A DNA stretch of 51,310 bases from assembly GCA_018667335.1 (NCBI GenBank), contig JABIVD010000030.1, forward strand, positions 1-51,310, read 5' to 3'. The position numbers were made by a program, and so were the translations under genes. Position 1 is the stretch's first letter. Each line of letters begins with the position of its first letter. Source of the stretch: Rhodospirillaceae bacterium (GTDB taxonomy: Bacteria > Pseudomonadota > Alphaproteobacteria > UBA6615). Shown here in pieces: positions 15,796 through 25,079 of this stretch. The notes under the pieces were generated by a model. The model saw nothing but the letters and a program-made list of their open reading frames with translations, did no database searches and had not been told where the DNA came from.

Positions 15796-16650
15796 TTACG
15801 GGGCGACGGAAACCTCAACGCGGCGGTTCTTTGCCTCGTCCACACCATCTGCAGTGCGCTTGGAGAGGAACTCCTCGCCATAACCGTCCATCTTCATGTT
15901 ATCGCGCGAAATTCCGCGGATGCGGAGCGCGGCAGAGACCACTGCGGCCCGGCGCTTGGACAGCGTGTCGTTGCTGGCTGCACTGCCGACCGTGTCGGTG
16001 TAGCCGCTGACGACAACCTGAACCGGGCTGAAGTTGGCGGAATACTTGACGGCGTCAGTCAGTACTGCGTTCGCAGCGGCATCGAGTGTGGCACCACCGG
16101 TCGGGAACGACACGACGAACGTCTTGCCCTTCGGCGGCTTCGCCTTCTTGGCCGGTGCGGCGTCTGCTGACGCGATCGCATTCTGCAGGGCCGGGATCAG
16201 ACCATCGAGCTGGTCGCGACATGCTGCGATGTGCGGCGGCTGGTTGTTCTCTTCCAGTTCCTGGATCCAGCACTCGTAAGACACCTGGGCTGCTGCTGCG
16301 AGCTGCGGTGCGCGGACGCGTGCGCCGCCGTCGAGGGCTTGGCTGAGCTCTTCACGCGCGGTTCCCACGTAAAAGGCGTCAGCCTTCGGGAGATTTCGCG
16401 TGGTCACTTCCGGCAGCGGCACGACTTTGGTCGGCGACGCAGCGGCCATGGACTGAAGTGCGAAATAGTCGGCGTCTTTGTAGTCGCCTTCCTTCTGCTC
16501 TGCCTGTGCCAGTCGGAGATATCCGGCCGCCAGTGCATTGTCGAATTCGGTACTGTCCGGCGCAGTCATCTGCGCCTTGCCCAGTTGCTGCCCTGTACAT
16601 GCTGTCAGTGCGATCATTGCCGCGGCAGCAAGTAATGCCTTTTTGGTCAT
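15796..16650 (-). CDS. OmpA-family outer-membrane lipoprotein
   Basis: 284 residues. The N-terminus MTKKALLAAAAMIALTAC is a lipoprotein signal with the lipobox ending at C18. The middle is helical and alanine-rich. The C-terminal third (about 175-284) is an OmpA peptidoglycan-binding domain, with VVVSGYTDTVGSAASNDTLS and KRRAAVVSAALRIRGI and the ending NRRVEVSVAP. It would anchor in the outer membrane and bind peptidoglycan. Monocistronic, with a strong terminator. The middle region resembles no specific partner that I recognise. Confidence 0.9.
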   Translation of the reverse strand: MTKKALLAAAAMIALTACTGQQLGKAQMTAPDSTEFDNALAAGYLRLAQAEQKEGDYKDADYFALQSMAAASPTKVVPLPEVTTRNLPKADAFYVGTAREELSQALDGGARVRAPQLAAAAQVSYECWIQELEENNQPPHIAACRDQLDGLIPALQNAIASADAAPAKKAKPPKGKTFVVSFPTGGATLDAAANAVLTDAVKYSANFSPVQVVVSGYTDTVGSAASNDTLSKRRAAVVSAALRIRGISRDNMKMDGYGEEFLSKRTADGVDEAKNRRVEVSVAP

Positions 16651-16808
16651 CCTAAGGATCCCCTTTTGAATTAATTCTTCCGGTCGATGTTGAGTTCCGC
16701 GCTGGTGCGGTTCCCGCTCACATACTCCCCCGACCGGGTAAGACCGATCGCGGCGATTTTACCTAAGTAGAAATATTTTCCAACCCGTACGTACCAAGAT
16801 ATGCAGAT

Positions 16809-17303
16809 TTAAGTTTTCTGCGATTCCTGAAGACATAGCATGAACAAACCGAGCGCTTCCGCCGAAAAGCGCCACATATTGGCGCTTCTGTCGCCATTTT
16901 CGGTCTCCAGCGTGGCCACTTTGGACACAGGCCCCGAGACCGCAACGCATGTATGACCGGCATCGTCACCGTATCTATTGCCCGTTGGGCCGGCCGCACC
17001 GGTCTCTGCAAGACCCCATGTTGCGCCAAGTCGCTCACGTAGAGTCTGTGCCAAAAGTTGCGCAAACGGCTCGCTGCTGGAGCGAATGCCGGCCATATCT
17101 GCGTCGGTAATGCCGGCCAGTCCTTCGCGTGATTCGCCGGTGTAGAGCACACCGCCGCCCACGAAATACGCAGAGGCGCCGGGCACGGCGAGGAGCTGGG
17201 CAGAGACAAGGCCGCCGGCGGAGGTTTCGGCCACGGCGACGGTCTCGCCGCGCGCCCTGAGAATTTCGGCGATCGCGCTGGTGTGTTCGAGCAGGTCGGT
17301 CAT
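16809..17303 (-). CDS. CinA-family nicotinamide-nucleotide amidohydrolase (PncC-like)
   Basis: A 164-residue stand-alone CinA C-terminal domain. The conserved motif is VAVAETSAGGLVSAQLLAVP (residues 22-41 region). GVLYTGESREGLAG and AETGAAGPTGNRYGD follow. The family deamidates NMN to nicotinic acid mononucleotide in NAD salvage. The start at 17303 overlaps the stop of the upstream DMT exporter gene (ATGA), so the two are coupled. The longer open frame upstream of 17303 is overlap only. VSGPVSKVATLETENGDRSA near the end is the usual C-terminal region. Confidence 0.85.
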   Translation of the reverse strand: MTDLLEHTSAIAEILRARGETVAVAETSAGGLVSAQLLAVPGASAYFVGGGVLYTGESREGLAGITDADMAGIRSSSEPFAQLLAQTLRERLGATWGLAETGAAGPTGNRYGDDAGHTCVAVSGPVSKVATLETENGDRSANMWRFSAEALGLFMLCLQESQKT

Positions 17304-18199
17304 GGCTTTCTCTCCATTTTGGCGCCGGGGATGCGTATGTCGGACAAACGTAGCGACAGGACGGCTGCGATGACCAGCCCGGCGCCGAGGATTTGCAGAC
17401 TGCTCAACGCCTGGCCGAGGATCAGGAACCCGAAGGTCAGACTCGCCACGGGTTCCACATTCATCGACATGGCGGCCGGGGCGGGGCCGGCAAGAGAGAT
17501 CGCAACGAAGACCGTAACGATGGCCGCGGCGTAGGCGCTCGGTCCGATCAGGAAGCCGGTCCACCCGGCCAGCGTCTCGGGCAGGGCGTAGTCGCCGGCG
17601 ATCCAGGTGACGACGGCGAACACGATTGAGGCGGACAGCATCATGTGGAACGTGATCGGCTGGGAATCCCCATCGCCGACCAGTCGGTTGTTGAGGATGA
17701 TCACGGTCGTGAGGCCCAGCGCGGCCATCGCGGCGAGGCCGACTCCCCTGAGATCGAGCGCATCGCCCTGAATATCGAGCGCCAGAACGAGTCCGAAAAA
17801 TGCCACAAGCAACGCGCCTACGGCCAGGAATGTTGGCCGTTCCTGGCCGCTGACCCAGGTGTAGATGCTGGTGAGCAGGGGGAAGGTGTAGAGAATCAGG
17901 ATTGCGAGGGCGACGGGGATGAACTGGATCGATGCCAGCGTGCCATATGAATAGACTGCGAGCAGACCGCCAATGGCGAAGGCAGCCAGGCGACGCCGCA
18001 TCGGCATGCGCAGGCTCCGCCTGTTTGCGACGATGATGATCAGAACGAGAACGGCTGCGAGCACTGAGCGCAGGGTCAGGAATGTCAGCGGGTTCGTGCC
18101 GCCTTCATAGGCAACCTTCGCAGCGGTGGAATTTGTGGCAAATCCGATTCCGGCGGCACCCGCCAGCGCGGCACCGAGCAACATGTTGGGGCGTGACAT
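17300..18199 (-). CDS. DMT superfamily EamA-type transporter
   Basis: About 299 residues and ten hydrophobic helices in two EamA repeats. Family motifs visible are YEGGTNPLTFLTLRSVLAA in the first repeat and SMNVEPVASLTFGFLILGQA in the second. EamA proteins export amino acids or other metabolites. The ATG at 18199 (MSRPNMLLGAAL) is chosen because family members start near the first helix. An in-frame start at 18235 is an alternative. It is coupled to the downstream CinA-family gene and diverges from the amidase. Confidence 0.87.
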   Translation of the reverse strand: MSRPNMLLGAALAGAAGIGFATNSTAAKVAYEGGTNPLTFLTLRSVLAAVLVLIIIVANRRSLRMPMRRRLAAFAIGGLLAVYSYGTLASIQFIPVALAILILYTFPLLTSIYTWVSGQERPTFLAVGALLVAFFGLVLALDIQGDALDLRGVGLAAMAALGLTTVIILNNRLVGDGDSQPITFHMMLSASIVFAVVTWIAGDYALPETLAGWTGFLIGPSAYAAAIVTVFVAISLAGPAPAAMSMNVEPVASLTFGFLILGQALSSLQILGAGLVIAAVLSLRLSDIRIPGAKMERKP

Positions 18200-18310
18200 C
18201 GTGTGCCGTTTCAGTGGACCATGGGGTCGCGACATTGGACACATCGGCCGCGTCGATCAACATATCAGGACCGATGGGTGGTATCGCTATATGCAGAACG
18301 GGAGAGATCG

Positions 18311-19747
18311 GTGACGGCGTTTGACGAGTTTGAAGACTATGATGCAGTAGGCTTGGCGACCCTGATCCGGGAAGGCGCGGTCACTGCGGCCGAGGTTATG
18401 GAAGCTGCGATTGCCCGTTGCGAAGCACGCAATCCGGCTCTCAACGCGGTCGTGTTGGAGCTGTACGACCACGGTCGCGCGGCGGTTGCGGGAGATCTTC
18501 CAGACGGCCCTCTGGCAGGCGTTCCCTATCTGATCAAGGATTTGGGCGCGACCCTGGCTGGCACGCCGACCACCGGCGGCAGCAAGTTCATGGCGGATGT
18601 GGTGCCCGACGCCGACAGCGAAACCGTGACGCGTTTGAAGGCCGCAGGGATGGCAATCTTCGGCAAGACCAATACCTGCGAGTTCGGCATGTCGATCACC
18701 TGCGAACCGCAGCTCTACGGTCCGACGCGTAATCCCTGGGATGATGCGGTGACGCCGGGCGGCTCGTCGGGCGGCGCGGCATCTGCGGTGGCCGCGCGCA
18801 TTCTGCCGGCGGCCCATGCCAGCGACGGGTTCGGTTCGATCCGCGTGCCGGCTTCGTGTTGCGGACTGGTCGGCATGAAGCCGACGCGAGGCCGGAACAG
18901 CTTTTCGCCGGGGCTCGGTGAGCGCATGGGCGGGATCGTCGCTGAACACACCGTCTCGATATCCGTGCGTGATCACGCCGCGATCCTCGATGCCACCGCC
19001 GGCCCGGCGCCGGGCGATCCCTATTTTGCACCGCCGCCGGCGCGGCCCTTCCTGGATGAAGTCGGGGTCGATCCCGGAAAGCTGCGCGTTGGGTTCAGCT
19101 ATGGCGGCGCCACGGGCGCGCGAACCGACGGCGAGCACACGCGCGTGCTCGACGAAACTCTGTCAGTGCTGGAAGGCCTCGGTCATGACGTGGTCGAGGC
19201 GGACCCGCCGATCGACAATGGCGAGATGCAGGAGATTTTCCGCACGCTGATGGCATCGAACGCCGCCCAGACCATCCGCCTGCACCCGACCAAGGGCCGG
19301 CTTCCCGAGCCGGGTGAGGTCGAGAATGTTGTCGCCGCCACTGCGGAGATGGGCGAGCGCGTTACAGGCTATGACGTGTTCTTGGCCCAGGGGCGTATGC
19401 ACCAGGCCGGACGGCGCATGGCAGCATTTCATGAAGACTATGACGTCCTGCTGACCCCGGGGCTCGGTCACATGCCGCCGAAGCTGGGCTGGATCGACAT
19501 GATGATGGACGACGCCGATGAATATTGGGACCGGGTGGCGGCATTCTCGCCCTTCACCGTCTGGTTCAACCTGACGGGTCAGCCGGCGATCAGCCTGCCG
19601 GTCGGAACAACGGACGAGGGCTTCCCGGTCTCGGTGCAGGCTGTCGGGCGCTTTGCCGATGAGGCAACCCTGTTCCGGCTGTCGGCGCAGCTTGAAACCG
19701 CGATGCCGTGGCGTGATCGGAAACCCGCGGGACTTCCGGCCGTCTGA
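18311..19747 (+). CDS. Amidase signature family protein
   Basis: 478 residues from the GTG at 18311, which follows a GGGAGAG ribosome site. The amidase Ser-Ser-Lys triad is visible: K76 (VPYLIKDLGA), S152 (TPGGSSGGAAS) and nucleophile S176 (SDGFGSIRVPAS). The loop reads DGFGS where most members read DGGGS or AAGS, so Phe sits two residues before the nucleophile. Enzymes of this family hydrolyse amides. The Glu-tRNA amidotransferase subunit is excluded by the lack of gatB/gatC neighbours. A second amidase lies convergent immediately downstream. Confidence 0.88.
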   Translation: MTAFDEFEDYDAVGLATLIREGAVTAAEVMEAAIARCEARNPALNAVVLELYDHGRAAVAGDLPDGPLAGVPYLIKDLGATLAGTPTTGGSKFMADVVPDADSETVTRLKAAGMAIFGKTNTCEFGMSITCEPQLYGPTRNPWDDAVTPGGSSGGAASAVAARILPAAHASDGFGSIRVPASCCGLVGMKPTRGRNSFSPGLGERMGGIVAEHTVSISVRDHAAILDATAGPAPGDPYFAPPPARPFLDEVGVDPGKLRVGFSYGGATGARTDGEHTRVLDETLSVLEGLGHDVVEADPPIDNGEMQEIFRTLMASNAAQTIRLHPTKGRLPEPGEVENVVAATAEMGERVTGYDVFLAQGRMHQAGRRMAAFHEDYDVLLTPGLGHMPPKLGWIDMMMDDADEYWDRVAAFSPFTVWFNLTGQPAISLPVGTTDEGFPVSVQAVGRFADEATLFRLSAQLETAMPWRDRKPAGLPAV

Positions 19748-19752
19748 AGGTT

Positions 19753-21165
19753 CTAGACGTATCCCGGCGCGGCGGCGAACGGGTGGGCCTTTTCGTATGC
19801 CCGCGCCGCGCGCAGAACCAGCGCGTCTTCCCAATGACGACCGACCAGCTGGAACGCGACGGGAAGGCGCTCGCTGCCCAGCCCGCACGGCACCGAGCAG
19901 GCGGGTTGCATGGTCAGATTGAAGGGATAGGTGAACGGGCACCAATCGACCCACTGGTCCATGTCGCGTCCGTCGGGGACGTTCTTGCCCGCCTCGATCG
20001 CTTCCAGCGGCATCTGCGGGGTGAGCAACAGGTCATAATTTTCGTGGAACCGCGCCATCCGGTTGCCAAGCTCGACCCGTGCGGCGTGGGCGCCGACAAG
20101 GTCGGTGACACTCAGCTTGCGACCCTCTTCGGCGATTGCGAGCAGCCCGGGGTCCATGAGCTCGTGTTTGTCGGCGGGGATCTGGTCCACCAGCCAGGCG
20201 TCTGCCGCGGCCCAGATCACCTCGATGATCGGCCGGACCGGCGGGATGTCCGGATCGACCTCCTCGACGATAGCGCCCAGATCACTGAGGGTCTTGGCTG
20301 CGGCAGCGACAGCGGCGGCCACGTCATCGTCGGCCCAGCCATTTTCACCGAGGGTCGGGCTGTAGGCGATGCGGACGCCCTCGATGCCGGCATCGAGCGC
20401 GTTCAGGTAGTTTTCCGATTGGGCCGAGACGGGTGCGGCCATCGAATCTCTTGAGTCCGGGCTCGCCAGCACGTTCAGCATCAGCGCCGCGTCGGTTACG
20501 GTCCGGGTCAGCGGGCCCATGTTGGCCAGATTGCCGATATGGCCGGGCAGGGGATAGTTGGGCACCAGCCCGAAGGTCGGCTTGTGGCCGAAGATACCGG
20601 CGAAAGCCGCAGGGATGCGAATTGAGCCGGCCGCGTCGGAGCCCTGGTGCAGCGGCCCCATAAAGGATGCGCAGGCTGACGACGCGCCGCCCGAGGAACC
20701 GCCGGGCGTTCGCTCCGGGTTCCACGGGTTGCGGGTGATCCCGGTCAATGGGTTGTCGGTGACGCCCTTCCAGCCGAACTCCGGCGTCGTGGTTTTTCCT
20801 GTCAGGACTGCGCCGGCCTCGCGCAGACGGGCTGTTGCGGGGGCGTCCTCGTCCTGTGGCGCATCCGGGTTGCTGGTGCGCGACCCGCGCATGGTGGGCC
20901 ACCCCTTCGTAAGCGTCAGATCCTTGATCGAAGCCGGGATGCCGTCGATGGCGGACAGGGGCTCGCCCTTCTGCCATCGAACTTCGGACTCGCGCGCGGT
21001 GGCGAGCGCGGAATCGGCATCGACCAGGCAGAAGCAATTAAGGGTCGGGTTGTGGGTCTCGATCTGGTCGAGCACGGCTCGCGTTACGTCAACGGGTGAG
21101 GCCTCGCCGCTGGCATATAGATCACTCAGCTGGGTGGCGGTAAGCGCCGCAAGGTTGTCAGTCAT
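19753..21165 (-). CDS. Amidase signature family protein
   Basis: 470 residues with K81 (IPASIKDLTLTKG), S157 (TPGGSSGGASS) and S181 (DAAGSIRIPAAF) forming the catalytic triad. The C-terminal segment QPACSVPCGL resembles substrate-pocket regions of aryl- and alkyl-amidases. It is convergent with the amidase ending at 19747. It lies 30 bases downstream of the class III aminotransferase gene on the same strand, so it probably belongs to the minus-strand unit of aminotransferase, amidohydrolase and dehydrogenase. Such a unit fits degradation of an amide or amine, though the substrate is not evident. Confidence 0.88.
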   Translation of the reverse strand: MTDNLAALTATQLSDLYASGEASPVDVTRAVLDQIETHNPTLNCFCLVDADSALATARESEVRWQKGEPLSAIDGIPASIKDLTLTKGWPTMRGSRTSNPDAPQDEDAPATARLREAGAVLTGKTTTPEFGWKGVTDNPLTGITRNPWNPERTPGGSSGGASSACASFMGPLHQGSDAAGSIRIPAAFAGIFGHKPTFGLVPNYPLPGHIGNLANMGPLTRTVTDAALMLNVLASPDSRDSMAAPVSAQSENYLNALDAGIEGVRIAYSPTLGENGWADDDVAAAVAAAAKTLSDLGAIVEEVDPDIPPVRPIIEVIWAAADAWLVDQIPADKHELMDPGLLAIAEEGRKLSVTDLVGAHAARVELGNRMARFHENYDLLLTPQMPLEAIEAGKNVPDGRDMDQWVDWCPFTYPFNLTMQPACSVPCGLGSERLPVAFQLVGRHWEDALVLRAARAYEKAHPFAAAPGYV

Positions 21166-21195
21166 CCGTAATTCCCCTGTCTCTTTCCCGGTCGC

Positions 21196-22596
21196 CTACG
21201 CGACCTCGATCTGGCCCTGCTCGCGCAGCATATCCAGCGTGTCGTCGAGCGCGCGCGTGAATCGCGCGATCATCTCCGCGATCTCGTCCTTGTTGATGAT
21301 CAGCGGCGGGCAGAACGAAATCGTATCTCCGATCGCGCGAACGATCAGCCCGTGCTCCTCGGCACGCTGATTGCAATAATCGCCGACAGCGAGCGCCGGA
21401 TCGAAAGCCTCTCCGGTTTTCTTGTCGCGAACGAGTTCTACCCCCGCGACCAGTCCCTTGCCGCGCACTTCGCCGACCAGCGGGTGTTCGAGCAACGCTT
21501 CGAGTCCGCCCATAAAATGCGGTTCCATCGACCGGACATGGCCGACGATATCTTCGTCCTCATAGATCTGTAGCGTCTCGCGGGCGACCGCGGCGGATAC
21601 CGGATGGCCGGAATAGGTGAAGCTCAGTCCGAACACGCCCACCCGGTCGCTTTCCTCAGAGATCACATCGAACACGCGGGCATTCACCATCAAAGCGGAA
21701 ATCGGGATGTAAGCGCTCGACAGGCCCTTGGCGCAGACCAGCATGTCGGGCTCGAGGCCCATCGTGGTGGAGCCGAACATGTTGCCTGTACGTCCGAAGG
21801 CCGTGATCACCTCGTCGGCGATCAACAGCATGTCGTGCTTGCGGATCACCGCCTGGACTTTGTCGTAGTAGGTCGGCGGCGGCACGATCACACCACCAGA
21901 ACCCATGATCGGCTCGGTGAAGAATGCGCCCACTGTTTCCGGACCCTCAGCCTCGATCAGCGCATCGAGTTCGTCGGCGAGGCGCGTGGCAAAGTCTTCC
22001 TCGCTCTCGCCCGGTTTCGCGTAGCGATAGTGATGCGGCGGTGTGACGTGCAGGAAACCGTCGAGCGGCAATCCGAAGGACGCGTGGTTGTAGTACAGGC
22101 CCGACAGGCTCGCCGAGGCGATCGTGTTGCCATGATAGGCGCGTTGATGGGCGATGATCTTACGCTTCTCGGGCTTACCCATCGCGTGCCAGTAGTACCA
22201 GACGATCCGCGCGGCGCTGTCATTGCCCTCTGAGCCCGAGTTCGCGAACCAGATTTTCGACATCGGGACGGGTGCAATCTCCAGCAGCTTCTCTGCCAGT
22301 TCGATCACCGGCGAATGGCTCTTGTGATTCGTCAGATGATAGTAGGGCAGGCGAGCCATCTGGTCGGCCGCCGCCTTGACCAACCGGTCCTGCCCATAGC
22401 CGAGCGAGATGCACCACAGGCCGGCCATCCCCTCGATATATTCCTTGCCGTGGATATCCTTTACCCACACGCCCTTGCCCTCCTCGATGACGACCGGACC
22501 CTTGTCCAGATGTGTCTTCAGGTTGGTGAGCGGGTGGATGATTGAAGCGGCATCGCGCGCCTCGGGTGAATTCGGGCGAGGTGAATCGTCGGGCAT
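21196..22596 (-). CDS. Class III aminotransferase (omega-amino acid:pyruvate transaminase-like)
   Basis: About 466 residues from the ATG at 22596, favoured by a GGAGA ribosome site; the frame extends to 22623. Fold-type I PLP enzyme: LLIADEVITAFGRTGNMFG includes the cofactor-binding Asp, and CAKGLSSAYIPISA contains the PLP lysine (about K290). The ANSGSEGNDSAARIVWYYWH segment and a long MDG-like N-terminal region match omega-aminotransferases acting on beta-alanine, taurine or polyamines. It lies between an amidohydrolase and an amidase on the same strand. Confidence 0.9.
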   Translation of the reverse strand: MPDDSPRPNSPEARDAASIIHPLTNLKTHLDKGPVVIEEGKGVWVKDIHGKEYIEGMAGLWCISLGYGQDRLVKAAADQMARLPYYHLTNHKSHSPVIELAEKLLEIAPVPMSKIWFANSGSEGNDSAARIVWYYWHAMGKPEKRKIIAHQRAYHGNTIASASLSGLYYNHASFGLPLDGFLHVTPPHHYRYAKPGESEEDFATRLADELDALIEAEGPETVGAFFTEPIMGSGGVIVPPPTYYDKVQAVIRKHDMLLIADEVITAFGRTGNMFGSTTMGLEPDMLVCAKGLSSAYIPISALMVNARVFDVISEESDRVGVFGLSFTYSGHPVSAAVARETLQIYEDEDIVGHVRSMEPHFMGGLEALLEHPLVGEVRGKGLVAGVELVRDKKTGEAFDPALAVGDYCNQRAEEHGLIVRAIGDTISFCPPLIINKDEIAEMIARFTRALDDTLDMLREQGQIEVA

Positions 22597-22658
22597 GCTG
22601 GTCTCCAGTCTAGAGGGCGTCATGATACATCACCAAAGCCCGGCGCGGTATCGGCGAG

Positions 22659-24014
22659 CTAGGAGGCGAGCTTGATGCCTTTGAGGATGCGCCGGCCGGA
22701 TTTGGCGAGTTCATCCATCTTGCCGCGCAGACCACGATATTTGAGCTTGCCGTTCTGCTTCTGGATCTTGCCGGCGATCATGACCGTGTCCACGTTGCCG
22801 CCATGGGCGTGGAAGACCACGCTTTCTATCGGGTTGTGTACCGGAAACAGATTCAGATCGTTCCCGTTGATCATAATGATATCAGCCTGTTTCCCGGGCT
22901 TGAGTGATCCGATCTTTCGATCCAGTCCCATCGCCCGTGCCGCATTGATGGTCGCCCATTCAAGCGCTTCACGCGGCTTGATCGAAAGGCTGTCCACCAT
23001 GGCCTTGGTTTCGCGGAACGTCGCCTGATTGTCGAGCAGGCGTTGCGGCTGCATGGCCATGCGCATCACCGTGAACATGTCACCGGAGATGTTGCATTCC
23101 ACATCGATGCCGATGCTTGGCTTGCCGCCCAGTGCGCGCACGCGCCCGATCAGTGGATTGCCATGGCCCATCTGGATTTCGACTTCGGGGGTAATTGTTG
23201 TAGAGGCACCGCAATCGATGATGAGCTTGAGTTCGGCGTCCGACAGGTAGTTGCCGTGGACCATGTTGTGCCGGCGGTCGAGCAGCTTGAGTTTCGCCAG
23301 CTTCCGATAGCCGTCCGGATTGAGCCGATTGGGCGCCCCCCAGACATGGGTGCTGATAATCAGGTCGAGTTCCTTGGCCAGCCGGAAGTCATGTTCAACG
23401 ACCTCCCATGTGGAGAAATCGACGCCGAGCGCCGACATGGCCAGCGTGACCAATGCGTCGTCGTCGGAAAGCACATCGTTGCGGAGGCGCTCCAGCTCCT
23501 TGCGGGGGTGAGGTATCTCACTGAAATGCTTGGCACCCGCAGCCGCGTCGGGCTTGGGCGAGCCATGACCGAACAGGGCCCGGATTCCGGATTCCTGTAG
23601 TCCCCGAACGCCTGCATCGGAATGGGCGGGGGTGGAGTTGTTGTGGCACCAGTCAAATATTGTGGTTGCCCCCAGATTGATCTGGTTCAACGCGCCCACG
23701 AGATTGCCGAGATAGGTGTCGTTCGCCGTGTAACGCGGGGCGATCGTGGCGTGCATGTGGTGCAGGTATTCGGGAATCGACCAATTGCCGGCAACGCCGC
23801 GAACGCCAGTCTGCCAGGTGTGCAGATGAGCATTCACGAAACCCGGCATGACGATCATGCCGGTGGCATCGATCAGCTTTGCGCCCGGTGAACGGATCGA
23901 CTTGCCGATCTTCTCGATTTCGCTGCCATTGACGAGAATGTCGCCCTTGGCAAAGTCACCGGTCTTGCGGTCCATCGAAATGATGGTGCCACCCTTGATG
24001 AGGGTCTTGGTCAT
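22659..24014 (-). CDS. Metal-dependent amidohydrolase (deaminase/chlorohydrolase-like)
   Basis: 451 residues of the cyclic amidohydrolase superfamily. Metal ligands are H63-x-H65 (VNAHLHTWQTG), a mid-barrel His (ISTHVWG), a following His (MVHGNYLSD) and an Asp in IGIDVECNISGD. The C-terminal beta-sandwich returns with LKPGKQADIIMINGNDL. Relatives deaminate purine or guanidine nucleobases or remove chlorine from triazines. GGAAACC precedes the ATG at 24014. The dehydrogenase gene lies 19 bases upstream in transcription and the aminotransferase follows, so they are likely one operon. The substrate is unknown. Confidence 0.87.
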   Translation of the reverse strand: MTKTLIKGGTIISMDRKTGDFAKGDILVNGSEIEKIGKSIRSPGAKLIDATGMIVMPGFVNAHLHTWQTGVRGVAGNWSIPEYLHHMHATIAPRYTANDTYLGNLVGALNQINLGATTIFDWCHNNSTPAHSDAGVRGLQESGIRALFGHGSPKPDAAAGAKHFSEIPHPRKELERLRNDVLSDDDALVTLAMSALGVDFSTWEVVEHDFRLAKELDLIISTHVWGAPNRLNPDGYRKLAKLKLLDRRHNMVHGNYLSDAELKLIIDCGASTTITPEVEIQMGHGNPLIGRVRALGGKPSIGIDVECNISGDMFTVMRMAMQPQRLLDNQATFRETKAMVDSLSIKPREALEWATINAARAMGLDRKIGSLKPGKQADIIMINGNDLNLFPVHNPIESVVFHAHGGNVDTVMIAGKIQKQNGKLKYRGLRGKMDELAKSGRRILKGIKLAS

Positions 24015-24033
24015 TGTTGGTTTCCTTGAAGCG

Positions 24034-24972
24034 TTATTCGGCGGCGTCTTTCAGGCCGTCATCGACCTCGACATTTTCGGCCTTGATCTCGTAGCCGGCG
24101 GCGCGCGCCTGCATCTCGATCAGCGCGGCGAAATCGTCTTCGCCGTGTCCGGCACCAATTAGAGTCTGGACCAGTTCGCGGGTCAGGGTCGTCACCGGCA
24201 TCGGCACTTCGAGATCGTGGGCTTCGGCCAATGCAAGATCGAGGTCCTTGCGTAGCATCTTCGACGTATGGGTCGCGGTGTAGTCGAGGTTTACCAGGGC
24301 CGGGGCCTTGTAGTTGGTGAAGATCGAGGACATGGCGCTGTTGTTGAAATAGTTCAGGAAGGCGTGTCGCTCGATCCCTCCCTTCTCGCAAAGTACCGTG
24401 ATCTCGGCCATGCATTGCGCAACTACCCCGAGCATGACGTTGTGCGCGAGTTTCGCGAGACGAGAGGAATCGCCCTCGCCGATATAGGTCTCTGCGCGCC
24501 CGAGCGCGGCAATATAAGGCTTCGCGATGTCGTAGGCTTCGCGCGGGCCGGAAACGCCGAGTGTCGCCTTGCCCGCGGCCACTGCGTGGCCGTTGCCGCT
24601 GATCGGTGTGGCCAGGAACATGACGCCCTTGGCTTCGCAGGCGGCGCGCATGTCCTTCGACGTCTCGATCGAGATCGTTGAGCTGTCGCTGATGATCTTC
24701 GGCAGGGATGCCCCGGACAGCACACCGTCGGGTCCGGTGATCATCTCGCGGATTGCCGTGTCGTCGGTGACGATCGTGAAGACGATATCCCGGTCGGCCA
24801 GGTCAGACGGTTTGCCGACGACCTCGACGCCCAGCGGCTCTGCCTTGGCGGCCGTGCGGTTGTAGACTTTGACGTCCGCGCCGGCCGCAATAAGCAAACC
24901 CGCCATCGGGTAGCCCATCTTGCCGGTACCGATCCAACCGACCGTATGTGATTTCAGATTGTCGCCGGACAT
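24034..24972 (-). CDS. NAD(P)-dependent beta-hydroxyacid dehydrogenase (3-hydroxyisobutyrate dehydrogenase family)
   Basis: 312 residues. The Rossmann motif is VGWIGTGKMGYPMA (residues 11-24). The substrate loop TPISGNGHAVAAGKATLGVSG is an altered form of the usual APVSGG. The catalytic lysine is K174 in RLAKLAHNVMLG. These enzymes oxidise 3-hydroxyisobutyrate, tartronate semialdehyde or related beta-hydroxyacids. First gene of the minus-strand unit that continues with the amidohydrolase, aminotransferase and amidase. It diverges from the ChaC-like gene at 25080. Confidence 0.88.
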   Translation of the reverse strand: MSGDNLKSHTVGWIGTGKMGYPMAGLLIAAGADVKVYNRTAAKAEPLGVEVVGKPSDLADRDIVFTIVTDDTAIREMITGPDGVLSGASLPKIISDSSTISIETSKDMRAACEAKGVMFLATPISGNGHAVAAGKATLGVSGPREAYDIAKPYIAALGRAETYIGEGDSSRLAKLAHNVMLGVVAQCMAEITVLCEKGGIERHAFLNYFNNSAMSSIFTNYKAPALVNLDYTATHTSKMLRKDLDLALAEAHDLEVPMPVTTLTRELVQTLIGAGHGEDDFAALIEMQARAAGYEIKAENVEVDDGLKDAAE

Positions 24973-25079
24973 GGTCTTCTCTCTCCAGATTGAATGTTGT
25001 TTGGATGGAAGAATAACAGGCCACGGGCTATACCGCCCCGACTTTCTGTTGAATAGTTCGCTTCGCGTACGGAACCGAA

